Assembly (NCBI GenBank): GCA_964587885.1
Contig: CAZPME010000005.1
Coordinates: 1-64,000 of the forward strand
DNA: 64,000 nt
Reading direction: 5' to 3'
From: UBA60 sp964587885
GTDB lineage: Archaea; Thermoplasmatota; Poseidoniia; Poseidoniales; Poseidoniaceae
The notes beneath the pieces are model-generated. The model saw only the letters and a program-made list of their open reading frames with translations, was not told the DNA's origin and did not search any database. Below are positions 9,635 through 17,098 of the stretch, in pieces. The translations under genes were made by a program, and so were the position numbers. The number at the start of each line of letters is the position of its first letter. Positions within the stretch are counted from its first letter, which is position 1.

Positions 9635-9734
9635 NNNNNNNNNNNNNNNNNNNNNNNNNNNNNNNNNNNNNNNNNNNNNNNNNNNNNNNNNNNNNNNNNN
9701 NNNNNNNNNNNNNNNNNNNNNNNNNNNNNNNNNN
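9635..9734. other. Assembly gap of 100 N
   Basis: Exactly 100 N, a conventional placeholder for unknown length. It falls inside a glycosyltransferase gene. Reading frames on its two sides differ, which is uninformative because the true gap length is not known. Confidence 0.98.
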
Positions 9735-9982
9735 TGGCTACTAACATTCAAGCTCATCAATTGGATGGTGAGCCCGAGTGGATTGGTTTGGTCCCAATTC
9801 ACCAGCGTGTTGATGGGATGGTAAGAAAGATTCAGACTTGGGTACTTGAAGATCGACTCATAGAACTTGGAGAGATGGCTCGCAATGAATTATGCCAGCG
9901 ATATACTTGGTCGCACGCAGTCGAGCCAGCAATTGAGGCACTCACGCAACTAGTCGCCAATTATTCTCATAATGATTCGTAA
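9735..9982 (+). CDS. GT4-family glycosyltransferase, 3' part (after scaffold gap)
   Basis: The open frame starting at 9737 runs from the gap edge to a stop at 9980-9982. It encodes a typical GT4 C-terminus: a cross-over helix with ELGEMARNELCQRYTWSHAVEPAIEALTQL. It is read as the end of the gene that starts near 9111; the donor-binding core is lost in the gap. The last 16 bases overlap the convergent glycosyltransferase on the minus strand. It could be a separate gene only if the gap hides a stop and a new start. Confidence 0.65.
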
Positions 9983-11001
9983 AGTTCCTGCCATTGTTTC
10001 CCCACAACCTCAATTTCGTGACTTCTAGCCAACTTAATGCCTGCTGCAGACATTTCATCCAATGCTTGGCTATCGGCTAGTAAGGTGCTGATTTCTTGTG
10101 CCCAGTCATCGGGATTTTTTGAATCGACCACACGTCCAGCAGCGCCGACATGCTCGGCGCAAACGGGAGAAACAAGCATTGGGATGCCGCGTGCAAGTGC
10201 TTCAAGGATCACCATTGGTTGACCTTCCCAGGCCGAAGGCACCAGCAAGAGTCCTACTTCGGAGCGTAATTGTTCTAATTCTTGGTCAGATAACCAGCCA
10301 TGTGCAATCACTGCACCTTCACTCTCGGCTTGATGTGACCATTTGTGGCCAGATGTCACTCCAGTTAAGTGGAGAGTGACCTCATTTCCATTAGCCCGCA
10401 TGATACGGGTTGCAGCGATTGCCAGACTTGCACCTTTCACAGGGTCAGGTCGCCCCATTAGCAAAATTTTCTTTTTGTTACGAGAGTGTTGTATTCCATT
10501 TTCATGCTGATTTACTGGCACTATCGGGTTGACAATTACTTGAGTTTGGCCAATTAGCGGATTGAGGGTTTTGGCCCAATTATCTGATAGAACTACAACT
10601 TTTGCACCGGTGTCTGCAATTGTTTTACGTACACGAATAGCCCTTCTATCACTTGGTTTACCTAACCAGGAGTCGAATTTTCCCGAGTGAATATGCAAAA
10701 TACATGGAACTCCTGCCGATTTGCATAATCCCATAACTTTAGATTTTCGAGTGAATGACCAATCGGCAGCACTGTGAATATGGACAACGTTCGGTCGATT
10801 AGGAGAATTGGCCCTCAATATGCTTCGAATTTCACGCTTTGCCCGCTGCCAAACCAATATTTTTGCGATTAGCGAACCGTCGCAATGGGTAGCGATGGTT
10901 TGGCTGTGCCAGCCATCGGGCGGATTTTCTCCTAATAATCGCATGACTGTGGCCATACCACCGGCGCTATTGGCCGGTCCAACGTGTAGTACTCGTCGCA
11001 T
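9967..11001 (-). CDS. GT4-family glycosyltransferase
   Basis: A 344-residue GT4 enzyme. N-terminal RVLHVGPANSAGGMATVM carries the Gly-Gly-Met acceptor loop. HIHSAADWSFTRK and ILHIHSGKFDSWLG follow. The donor domain has KKILLMGRPDPVKGA, LLLVPSAWEGQPMVILEALARGIPMLVSP (Glu pair for nucleotide sugar) and GRVVDSKNPDDW. It is encoded against its neighbours, converging with the gap-split transferase and diverging from the GT2 gene at 11106, so it has its own promoter. The ATG at 11001 directly precedes the first beta strand. Substrate is unknown. Confidence 0.88.
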   Translation of the reverse strand: MRRVLHVGPANSAGGMATVMRLLGENPPDGWHSQTIATHCDGSLIAKILVWQRAKREIRSILRANSPNRPNVVHIHSAADWSFTRKSKVMGLCKSAGVPCILHIHSGKFDSWLGKPSDRRAIRVRKTIADTGAKVVVLSDNWAKTLNPLIGQTQVIVNPIVPVNQHENGIQHSRNKKKILLMGRPDPVKGASLAIAATRIMRANGNEVTLHLTGVTSGHKWSHQAESEGAVIAHGWLSDQELEQLRSEVGLLLVPSAWEGQPMVILEALARGIPMLVSPVCAEHVGAAGRVVDSKNPDDWAQEISTLLADSQALDEMSAAGIKLARSHEIEVVGKQWQELYESL

Positions 11002-11059
11002 GCCAACGGCTACCGTGTGATGCTAGCATAATATGGTGCTTGGGATAGATTTGAGCGAG

Positions 11060-11079
11060 AAGGTCAAGGATGTGACCTT
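11060..11079. promoter_or_regulatory. Inverted repeat in leader of the GT2 gene
   Basis: AAGGTCA (11060-11066) and TGACCTT (11073-11079) form a perfect 7-base inverted repeat with a 6-base spacer, between the divergent starts at 11001 and 11106. It could be an operator for a dimeric regulator or a leader hairpin ahead of the GGAGAGG ribosome-binding site (about 11093-11099). Confidence 0.35.
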
Positions 11080-11105
11080 GCGAGAGCAGTGCGGAGAGGA
11101 CAAGG

Positions 11106-12344
11106 ATGGTGGTTACAACCCTAGCAGAATTTCAACTCCTAGTAGGTGGGATTGCAATTCTCCCCTTCATCTATTATCGCCTCTTAGTTGGCCATTGGGT
11201 GAGATCAAGCAACTTAGAGATGCCAATTGTTGTGGCAAACGACTTGCCCAACATTTCCCTAGTGATTCCAGCTTGGAATGAGGAATTGCTAATCGAGGCT
11301 AAATTGGATTCGCTGGCTCAACAAGAATACCCACGCGATAAGATTGAGGTGATATTCATTGATTCATCCTCAACTGATGGAACTCTCGCTATTGTTAAGG
11401 CCTGGCTAAAGGAAAATAAGGACGAATTTCCACAATTCTCAATCGTTGAGATGGATCTCCGTAAAGGCAAGACTGCAGCTATTTCATTGGCCTTTGCCGC
11501 GGCTCAGCCGAAATCTGAAATCCTAGCCATGACCGATGTTGATGCTCGACTTGATGCCGGGTGTTTACTTCGTCTTGGGGCTTGGTTTTGCAATCCTGAG
11601 ATTGGTGCTGTAGGGGCAACTCCATTGCGGTTTTCTGGGAAATCAAGTTCGCATGGTTCAGGCGAGTCGACATATCGAGATTTATTTTCTTTACAGAGGC
11701 TTGGAGAATCGGCTCGAGATAGTACTCCGTTTCTTGAAGGATCATTGATGGGGATTCGGCGTACGGCATATTCTGCGGATTGCTTGAACATTACTAGTAA
11801 TGCGGATGATGCCCAATTGGCAGTTGCGGCGAGATTGGCTGGATTACGGGCGATTCAGGATGAGAAAATGATATTTCGAGAGCCGATTCCTCCAACATAT
11901 CAGGAGCACCGTGAGCAAAAAGTTCGACGTGCCCAAGGACTTCAGCGCTTGTTATGGAGAAATCGGCAGCACTGGTTTGCTAGGGTGCAAGGCCACTGGG
12001 GAAAGGTTCTCGGGATGCAAGGGATTATGCACATGCTAATGCCATGGCTAGTGCTAATTGGCTGTCTTTTTGCTGTTCTTAAGTGGTGTCTATTACTTAC
12101 TCAGCCTGAAATGACTCTACTCGTCATCCTATCACTCGGTTTTGATGCGTGGTTTTTTGGGGGTTGGATTTTGCTGCGAACAGGAGTTAGGCTACCTTTT
12201 CTTAGACTACCTGCAGTATTTCTTGATTCAATGTTTTCTTTGCTTATTGCCCAATTCAAATTGCTTTCTGGAGAGAGTCTTCATATGTGGTCGCAAAGTA
12301 AAGGAGTTAGGAAATCTTGGTTGCTCGATTCGGATTCAAACTAG
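11106..12344 (+). CDS. GT2-family membrane glycosyltransferase (cellulose-synthase-like)
   Basis: A processive-type or membrane-anchored inverting glycosyltransferase, 412 residues. One N-terminal membrane segment is followed by the GT2 domain: SLVIPAWNEELLIEAKLDSL, FIDSSSTDGT, MTDVDARLDAGCL (the DxD metal and donor site), FLEGSLMGIRRTAYS and REQKVRRAQGLQRLLW in the place of the QxxRW motif. Two or three C-terminal hydrophobic helices follow. GGAGAGG lies 7 bases before ATG 11106. It ends the glycan cluster and is separated from the pilin by converging transcription. Confidence 0.88.
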   Translation: MVVTTLAEFQLLVGGIAILPFIYYRLLVGHWVRSSNLEMPIVVANDLPNISLVIPAWNEELLIEAKLDSLAQQEYPRDKIEVIFIDSSSTDGTLAIVKAWLKENKDEFPQFSIVEMDLRKGKTAAISLAFAAAQPKSEILAMTDVDARLDAGCLLRLGAWFCNPEIGAVGATPLRFSGKSSSHGSGESTYRDLFSLQRLGESARDSTPFLEGSLMGIRRTAYSADCLNITSNADDAQLAVAARLAGLRAIQDEKMIFREPIPPTYQEHREQKVRRAQGLQRLLWRNRQHWFARVQGHWGKVLGMQGIMHMLMPWLVLIGCLFAVLKWCLLLTQPEMTLLVILSLGFDAWFFGGWILLRTGVRLPFLRLPAVFLDSMFSLLIAQFKLLSGESLHMWSQSKGVRKSWLLDSDSN

Positions 12345-12405
12345 GTGATCTCATCTATTCAATTTGCATTATCTCCAGTGGATTCTAATTGAGTAGGAGA
12401 TGTTG

Positions 12406-12450
12406 AAAAAAAATAAAAAAAACCTCGAGGCGGCCGCAGCCGCCTCGAGG
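12406..12450 (-). terminator. Hairpin and T-tract terminator of the pilin gene
   Basis: CCTCGAGGCGGC (12423-12434) and GCCGCCTCGAGG (12439-12450) make a perfect 12-base stem with a CGCA loop. On the minus strand it is followed by 17 bases that are all T except one A (12406-12422). It lies about 75 bases past the pilin stop. It could also stop read-through from the convergent GT2 gene, although the T-tract orientation favours the pilin side. Confidence 0.8.
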
Positions 12451-12460
12451 GCAGGTTCCG

Positions 12461-12477
12461 ACGAAGTTTTACTTCGT
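12461..12477 (-). terminator. Second small hairpin downstream of pilin
   Basis: ACGAAGT (12461-12467), loop TTT, ACTTCGT (12471-12477): a perfect 7-base stem between the pilin stop and the main terminator. It may protect the 3' end of a strongly expressed pilin mRNA or help termination. Confidence 0.45.
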
Positions 12478-12523
12478 GAGTGTAAAATCAATTACTAACT
12501 TTTAGATGAGTTGCTGTTAAGCT

Positions 12524-13048
12524 TCACTCTGCAACAACAGTGCTGCTGCCAGTTAGATCGACACCACTTCGGGTGTCAGAGATCTTTACGCTGAAAGAGC
12601 ATGGTGCTGCAGCACAAAGTGCTAGACCGTTCTCTTGTACGTGGATGATCTCAGACTTTTCCCATGTTAGGTTGTCTGATCCGAACTGATATAGGTTGCA
12701 GTTACCACTTGCAGCTCCGATAGAGCAGGTGGTTGGGTTTCCATCAGCACCAACAATCTGGACAGCTAGGTTAGCCCAGTTAATGTCTTTAGGTGCGCGA
12801 CTGAACTGTAGTGTAAACAGTGTGTCGTCGGTTGCAGCGCTCGGTGTGTTTGCTCCATGGTCGGCTGCGGTGTATTGGTATAGGTCTGGACTGTCTTCTT
12901 GGTTGTTGTTTGCCAAGTCGCTTGCCCATACGTATAGAACACCAGCTAGAACCACAGTAATTGCAACCATCAAGATGGTAGCAATAACAGGGCTTACAGC
13001 CTCATCATTCTTCATTTCATTCTTCATATTCTTGTCCTCATACCCCAT
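12524..13048 (-). CDS. Archaeal type IV pilin/adhesin
   Basis: A structural pilin of an archaeal type IV pilus-like surface filament. The 174-residue protein has a short charged leader (KNEMKNDE) followed by the class III signal core AVSPVIATILMVAITVV, which prepilin peptidase would cleave just before the hydrophobic helix, and then a polar C-terminal domain with four cysteines (two CxxxxxxxC-type pairs near the C-terminus). Two starts are possible: ATG 13048 with GAGAGG 11 bases upstream, or ATG 13027 (MKNEMKND) with GAGGA closer. The gene is a single transcription unit with a TATA box and a strong terminator, suggesting high expression. No pilus ATPase or platform gene is nearby. Confidence 0.9.
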   Translation of the reverse strand: MGYEDKNMKNEMKNDEAVSPVIATILMVAITVVLAGVLYVWASDLANNNQEDSPDLYQYTAADHGANTPSAATDDTLFTLQFSRAPKDINWANLAVQIVGADGNPTTCSIGAASGNCNLYQFGSDNLTWEKSEIIHVQENGLALCAAAPCSFSVKISDTRSGVDLTGSSTVVAE

Positions 13049-13057
13049 AGCGGGGTA
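13041..13057 (-). promoter_or_regulatory. Hairpin across the first pilin start codon
   Basis: TACCCC (13041-13046) and GGGGTA (13052-13057) pair around a 5-base loop that contains the A and T of the ATG at 13048. If the mRNA starts near 13057, as the TATA box suggests, its 5' end would be this hairpin, favouring translation from the second ATG at 13027. Confidence 0.35.
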
Positions 13058-13077
13058 ACCTCTCCGAGCGCGGTCAC

Positions 13078-13086
13078 TATATTAAA
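13078..13086 (-). promoter_or_regulatory. TATA box of the pilin gene
   Basis: On the minus strand the sequence reads TTTAATATA, a good archaeal TATA element, about 25 bases before an inferred start point near 13057 and 30 before the first ATG. Confidence 0.5.
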
Positions 13087-13087
13087 G

Positions 13088-13458
13088 AATTACTTCATAC
13101 TTTGTGTAGAAATATCAAAAAAACGCCTTACTGGGGACCAATATACTTTTTCTATATGAAATAATATCACGCGCCAGAGATAATAGAGCATACTATTTGT
13201 AAGCGCGAAAAGGAATATTTTCTCCAACAGACATTTCTTTTTGTTAAATTTGAGATAATGATTGGAAAACCTGGTTTTCTCTAGAAGGGGAATTAGGTGA
13301 ACGAGGGAGAGCACGCGAAGAGGGGATGGGATGCACTCGACGAGAAACTTTCGCCCCGTTCGCTAAAGGGGAGAGTACACGGGTGTATAATCATTTGGCG
13401 AATCGCTTCCAAACAGCCATTTTTGCTGAAAAGGGGTGGAAATTGACCAAACTCGGCA
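13088..13458. other. Intergenic stretch without a convincing gene
   Basis: About 370 bases between the pilin promoter and the methionine aminopeptidase stop. The half next to the pilin (to about 13300) is AT-rich. The other half is GC-richer and has CCCC/GGGG arms near 13354-13371 that could fold. A 74-codon minus-strand frame at 13090-13314 has no recognisable start site or protein character. No tRNA, C/D box or known ncRNA could be read. A small RNA cannot be excluded. Confidence 0.5.
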
Positions 13459-14472
13459 TTATTCAACGGTCATGATCTCTGGGCCACCGTCGGTAACAAA
13501 TACCGTGTGCTCAAATTGACCGACAGTTCCACCATCAACACATCGTAGCAAATGGTAGGTTTCGATGAATCGGATTGAGATTAATTTCTTCATCAGTGCT
13601 TTCCACTTGCTAATCCGGCTTTCCTCATCGGCTTCGGGGAATGGTTTCTCAAGCATTGGAAAGGCCCAACGTTCGGCAAAGGGCAGGGTATTGTAACGTT
13701 CTTGGAGATTACGCGCCAATTGAGCACCAAGTGGCTTGAGTTTCTTTTTGGCCAAAGCTTTGCGCCATTCGACATCACCGGTGATGCGATAGACGTTTGA
13801 GGAATGGCGAGGTTGAACATTTTCAATCAGACCCTCTTGTCCTGTAGTATTGAATGGCTCGACCGCATAGAATGAATTGGCCTCGACCGTTCCCTTGAAG
13901 CCCGGGTTATCGGGGCCACACCGATAGGCAGGAACGCTAACGCCGGCGTGGAGATTCCATTTTTGCAGTTGGTGGCCGCAGAGGTTGCGGATTGGTTGAA
14001 AACCCGCATCACTGTGAATTTGTTCAGCGATATGGCCGATTTTGTGCCATGGAGTACCGGGATGCATCAATTCAATCGCTGCATCACGTGCTTCATAGGC
14101 AGCACGGATTTGGTCGGTATGGTTGCCGCCGTTACCCACTTCAAGACTGATGGCATTGTCGGCGATACTGCCGTGGATGTGGACTCCGACGTCTAATTTT
14201 ACCAAATCGCCTTTCTTGAATACCATATCACCTTCCCAACCTGGTGGGGTTGCGAGTGAATGTTCTGTAGTGAAATGGGCAGCGATTTCATTTACCGAAA
14301 TCGTGGCTGGGAAGGCAGGTTTGCCACCGTGTCGGTGAATGAATCGTTCAGCTGATTCAATGACTTCATGCCAAGTTTTTCCAACTTGGATTTCCCCTTT
14401 GATCCCCTCTAGGGTGCGGCGTGCTACGTGTCCAGCATCACGCCAATGTTTCAGTTCGAGTTCATCACCCAT
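13459..14472 (-). CDS. map: Methionine aminopeptidase, type 2
   Basis: It removes the initiator methionine from new proteins. The 337 residues carry the full pita-bread metal site: His in NEIAAHFT, Asp pair in VKLDVGVHIHGSIADNA, His in NLCGHQLQKW, Glu in YAVEPFNTTG and Glu in GQFEHTVFV. An insertion of about 60 residues between the HQL and final Glu motifs defines type 2, the archaeal/eukaryotic form. The start overlaps the end of the threonylcarbamoyl-AMP synthase gene by 22 bases, so it is the last gene of a minus-strand operon that begins with the helicase at 19146. Confidence 0.95.
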   Translation of the reverse strand: MGDELELKHWRDAGHVARRTLEGIKGEIQVGKTWHEVIESAERFIHRHGGKPAFPATISVNEIAAHFTTEHSLATPPGWEGDMVFKKGDLVKLDVGVHIHGSIADNAISLEVGNGGNHTDQIRAAYEARDAAIELMHPGTPWHKIGHIAEQIHSDAGFQPIRNLCGHQLQKWNLHAGVSVPAYRCGPDNPGFKGTVEANSFYAVEPFNTTGQEGLIENVQPRHSSNVYRITGDVEWRKALAKKKLKPLGAQLARNLQERYNTLPFAERWAFPMLEKPFPEADEESRISKWKALMKKLISIRFIETYHLLRCVDGGTVGQFEHTVFVTDGGPEIMTVE

Positions 14473-15062
14473 TCTATCACGCGACTAGAAGGTAAAATGC
14501 CCTCTCTCATAATAGTTGCCGCTGGTGAACCTTGAGTGATTTCGGCATCACTTGAAATTTTTACCAAGGTACTTGGTAGGCCTCCAGCACATTCCCCGTC
14601 GAGTATTTCCAAACTTGACATACCCAGTGATTCACCGGCTTTGAGACAAGAGTTAAGGCAAGGTGTGCCACTAAGATTTGCTGATGTTGCCGTTAATGGG
14701 CCAGTTTGAGCGAGTAACATCTTTGCATACGGATGAGCAACTAGTCGAATGGCTACATTCTCCCCGCCTAATCGTGGGTCGAGTGTTTTTATTGCTGGCA
14801 AAATCACCGACAGACTGGAGTCAGGAAAATATTCAATGAGGTCACGGGCAAAATCACTTAACTCAACGATCCCCTTAGCTTGTTCAAGATTGGCGACCGC
14901 TAAACTTACAGGCATTTCAGCGGGCCGATTTTTTAGAGCAAATAGTTGGTCAAGTGCCTTACTAGTCGGGCGACATCCCAATGCTGGTAAGGTGGAGGTA
15001 GGATATACGATACAACCATTATTTTCAACAATATGAATTATTGAATCTGTGATAATATTCAT
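14451..15062 (-). CDS. tsaC: Threonylcarbamoyl-AMP synthase (Sua5/YrdC/TsaC)
   Basis: It makes L-threonylcarbamoyladenylate from threonine, bicarbonate and ATP for t6A37 of ANN-decoding tRNAs. The 203 residues match the single YrdC domain (no Sua5 C-terminal part): YPTSTLPALGC in place of the usual PTDTVYGLG, LKNRPAEMPVSLAVA for the KxR nucleotide motif, and TATSANLSGTPC. The changed first motif (TSTLPAL) is unusual and touches the active-site entrance, but the remaining motifs are intact. It lies 3 bases after the 97-aa gene and overlaps map. Confidence 0.88.
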   Translation of the reverse strand: MNIITDSIIHIVENNGCIVYPTSTLPALGCRPTSKALDQLFALKNRPAEMPVSLAVANLEQAKGIVELSDFARDLIEYFPDSSLSVILPAIKTLDPRLGGENVAIRLVAHPYAKMLLAQTGPLTATSANLSGTPCLNSCLKAGESLGMSSLEILDGECAGGLPSTLVKISSDAEITQGSPAATIMREGILPSSRVIEWVMNSN

Positions 15063-15065
15063 TTG

Positions 15066-15359
15066 TTATTCCTCTGCCAGCCACTGGGAAAGATGCATTC
15101 GAGCGATATTCAAAGCCATTTCTTTTTCTTCACATTTGACCATTAATTTCCCACTTGGAAACAAAGTCAACTTCGCTTCACCCTCGAAAATATGACACAA
15201 TCGGGTTTGAATTTTCGCCTCCCATCCTGCGGCAACAATTTTTTCTGCAACGTCATCTAAATCAATCGTTCTAGGTGTTGAAGGTTCGATTTGCCAAGAG
15301 GTCTGCCCACTACACATCTCGAGAACAAAGCCTTCGTCAAAGGATTCAGCATCCCCCAT
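15066..15359 (-). CDS. Small conserved-looking protein with a TBP-like C-terminal motif
   Basis: A 97-residue acidic protein of unknown function. Its second half, KLTLFPSGKLMVKCEEKE, followed by an amphipathic helix ALNIARMHLSQWL, resembles one strand-helix repeat of TATA-binding protein (the F-SGK motif). At this length it could be a half-TBP-like fold. This is a visual resemblance only. It sits between the Pro-rich protein (12 bases) and tsaC (3 bases) and is almost certainly co-transcribed with them. Confidence 0.7.
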   Translation of the reverse strand: MGDAESFDEGFVLEMCSGQTSWQIEPSTPRTIDLDDVAEKIVAAGWEAKIQTRLCHIFEGEAKLTLFPSGKLMVKCEEKEMALNIARMHLSQWLAEE

Positions 15360-15371
15360 CTAATCGCCTCA

Positions 15372-16427
15372 TCATTCCGTTGGTGGTCCTGCCGGTGGTC
15401 CGGATGGCGGCCCTGCTGGTGGTCCAGATGGCGGCCCAGACGGCGGCCCAGTTGGTGGTTCAGAAGGTGGTCCTGCTGGTGGCCCAGATGGCGGCCCAGT
15501 TGGTGGTTCAGAAGGTGGTCCTGCTGGTGGCCCNNNNNNNNNNNNNNNNNNNNNNNNNNNNNNNNNNNNNNNNNNNNNNNNNNNNNNNNNNNNNNNNNNN
15601 NNNNNNNNNNNNNNNNNNNNNNNNNNNNNNNNNGCCGGTGGAGTAGGCGGTCCTGTTGGAACTGAAGAAGGTGGAAGTGGGGGTGCTTCACGCTTCGCTG
15701 GTGAAGTTGTAGCATGAGCCAATACCGGGTCTTCTGTACGGGCAATGCTAGTTGGCGGTGCCTCGCGTGCAACATCTTTGGTGATAGGCGGCGGAGCACG
15801 GGCATTATCTCCGCTTGCACTAGTTAGGCCGGAAGAGGGTGTTTGACTTGGGGCAAGTTCGGGCAATTCAGTTGCATTACTATCATCAGTACTGGTAACG
15901 GTGATTTTTGTGCCACCACCGATTTCATGCTCAGCATCGTATTCGACCATCATTACCTGTCCAGGGTCGATAATCTCTCTTTCATTAAATTGACCAAAAT
16001 CATCGAGGTTAGTATCAAAGGCACCGGAAAAAAGTCCGGCACCAACAGCACTGGCTGGAGATCTTCCAACTTCTTTGTTAAATTCAAAATCAGCCTGATA
16101 TGAGCCCAATTCTAGAGTTTTTCGACCGTCGGTAGAATCATGCTCTAGATTAAACGACCATTCACCAGAATCAAGGGTAAATACGAATTCAAAATCTCTC
16201 GATAAACCGGGGCCGATACTATTGACACCGCGTTCAGCCTCAATATTTCGTCCGTGTGAAGTGGTAATTGTTGCTTCAAGTCCACCCATTGGAATTGCAG
16301 ATTCATTGTCTACATTAACGCGAATCCTCAAGACGTCTTTATCATCATCATCAATGTCGGCTACTACCGATAATAATGATGCAACTAACGGGCCACTGCG
16401 TGAAGAATGTACGTCAGCCATGCTCAT
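15372..16427 (-). CDS. Pro-rich repeat protein with Ig-like N-terminal domain (contains gap)
   Basis: Unknown function. The N-terminal about 150 residues look like a beta-sandwich (LRIRVNVDNESAIPMGG, LSRDFEFVFTLDSGEWSF), similar in style to CARDB/Ig-like domains. The rest is a low-complexity tail of GPPSGPP/GPPAGPP/SEPPT units broken by the 100-N run. There is no signal peptide and no clear membrane helix, so it is probably cytoplasmic or carried by partner contacts. The start is taken at ATG 16427 (ATG 16421 is also possible). A longer reading to 16523 would overlap the RDD gene by 40 bases. Both gap edges are in the same Pro-rich frame. Confidence 0.7.
   Translation of the reverse strand: MSMADVHSSRSGPLVASLLSVVADIDDDDKDVLRIRVNVDNESAIPMGGLEATITTSHGRNIEAERGVNSIGPGLSRDFEFVFTLDSGEWSFNLEHDSTDGRKTLELGSYQADFEFNKEVGRSPASAVGAGLFSGAFDTNLDDFGQFNEREIIDPGQVMMVEYDAEHEIGGGTKITVTSTDDSNATELPELAPSQTPSSGLTSASGDNARAPPPITKDVAREAPPTSIARTEDPVLAHATTSPAKREAPPLPPSSVPTGPPTPPXXXXXXXXXXXXXXXXXXXXXXXXXXXXXXXXXXGPPAGPPSEPPTGPPSGPPAGPPSEPPTGPPSGPPSGPPAGPPSGPPAGPPTE
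15433..15528 (-). repeat. 48-bp tandem repeat coding Pro-rich units
   Basis: Two adjacent 48-base copies (15433-15480 and 15481-15528) differ at one position and encode GPP-S/A-GPP-SEPPT units. The array runs into the N gap, so the real copy number is unknown. This is the probable cause of the assembly break. Confidence 0.8.
15534..15633. other. Assembly gap of 100 N inside repeat
   Basis: Exactly 100 N inside the Pro-rich coding repeat. It is a nominal length, so the protein length given for this gene is provisional. Confidence 0.98.
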
Positions 16428-16483
16428 CCCAACGGTGCAAGGCTGACCCTTATACTTGAAGTCAATTACGCATCGGCGAGCCG

Positions 16484-17098
16484 CTATCTCATGCTCGCTC
16501 GAGTCTCCCACGGCAGACTCCAAAATACTGCTGCGACAGTATGTTCAGCCACATCAATACGGCTTTGGTGCTTCTCATCGGCGCGAATTTTCACATAATC
16601 AATAAATGCGAATCCAATAATCCCAATTATTGGTAGGGCGTAAACCACTTTACGCATTGCTCGGCGACCCCAATGAGAATGGCCAAGGGGACTAGCATCA
16701 TCATGGACTAGTGCGATTCCGAACCAACGTTGACCTAGTGAGCGACCCATCCAAGTACCGGTGTATTTGAAATAAAGCCAATGCATTGAAAATAGTATCA
16801 GCCAATGTAATGCGGAAATATGTGGGGCTGAAGAGAGCTCAGCCAGATTCCATAGGCGGGAGGTGAATACTCCACTGGTGGCGATGAATAGAATACTGAG
16901 GATGATGAAATTGTCGAGCAGATATGCTGCCGCCCGCTTCCATGCATGTGCGAGAAGAACTCCTTCAGGAACTCCTTCTCCAAGCAGTGCTTTCGCCATT
17001 GTTGAAGTTCCTTGATAGACTGTGACCGGTGAATCAGCAGAATCGCCCATCTTACTCATCCCTCGCTTAGTTAATCCGTATGTGAATCCTTTGCTCAT
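16484..17098 (-). CDS. RDD-family membrane protein
   Basis: A small polytopic membrane protein of the RDD family (about 204 residues). The family hallmark is seen in AWKRAAAYLLDNFIILSILF, and the second conserved part in MGRSLGQRWFGIALVHD. About three or four hydrophobic segments are visible, the last being VYALPIIGIIGFAFIDYV. RDD proteins are variously linked to Na+/H+ exchange or membrane quality control, but no firm role can be given here. ATG 17098 overlaps the helicase stop as ATGA, which decides the start over upstream in-frame ATG codons. Confidence 0.82.
   Translation of the reverse strand: MSKGFTYGLTKRGMSKMGDSADSPVTVYQGTSTMAKALLGEGVPEGVLLAHAWKRAAAYLLDNFIILSILFIATSGVFTSRLWNLAELSSAPHISALHWLILFSMHWLYFKYTGTWMGRSLGQRWFGIALVHDDASPLGHSHWGRRAMRKVVYALPIIGIIGFAFIDYVKIRADEKHQSRIDVAEHTVAAVFWSLPWETRASMR

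Noticed and set aside
11033..11281. Plus-strand frame overlapping the start of the GT2 gene
   Set aside because: It lies in the leader and in another frame of a well-supported gene, and its product has no protein-like character.
13090..13314. 74-codon minus-strand frame in the pilin upstream region
   Set aside because: AT-rich chance frame with no start signal or recognisable composition.
15257..15820. Alternative frames through the Pro-rich repeat (His- or Trp-rich products)
   Set aside because: They exist only because GC-rich repeats lack stops. Only the GPP frame joins a normal N-terminal domain.
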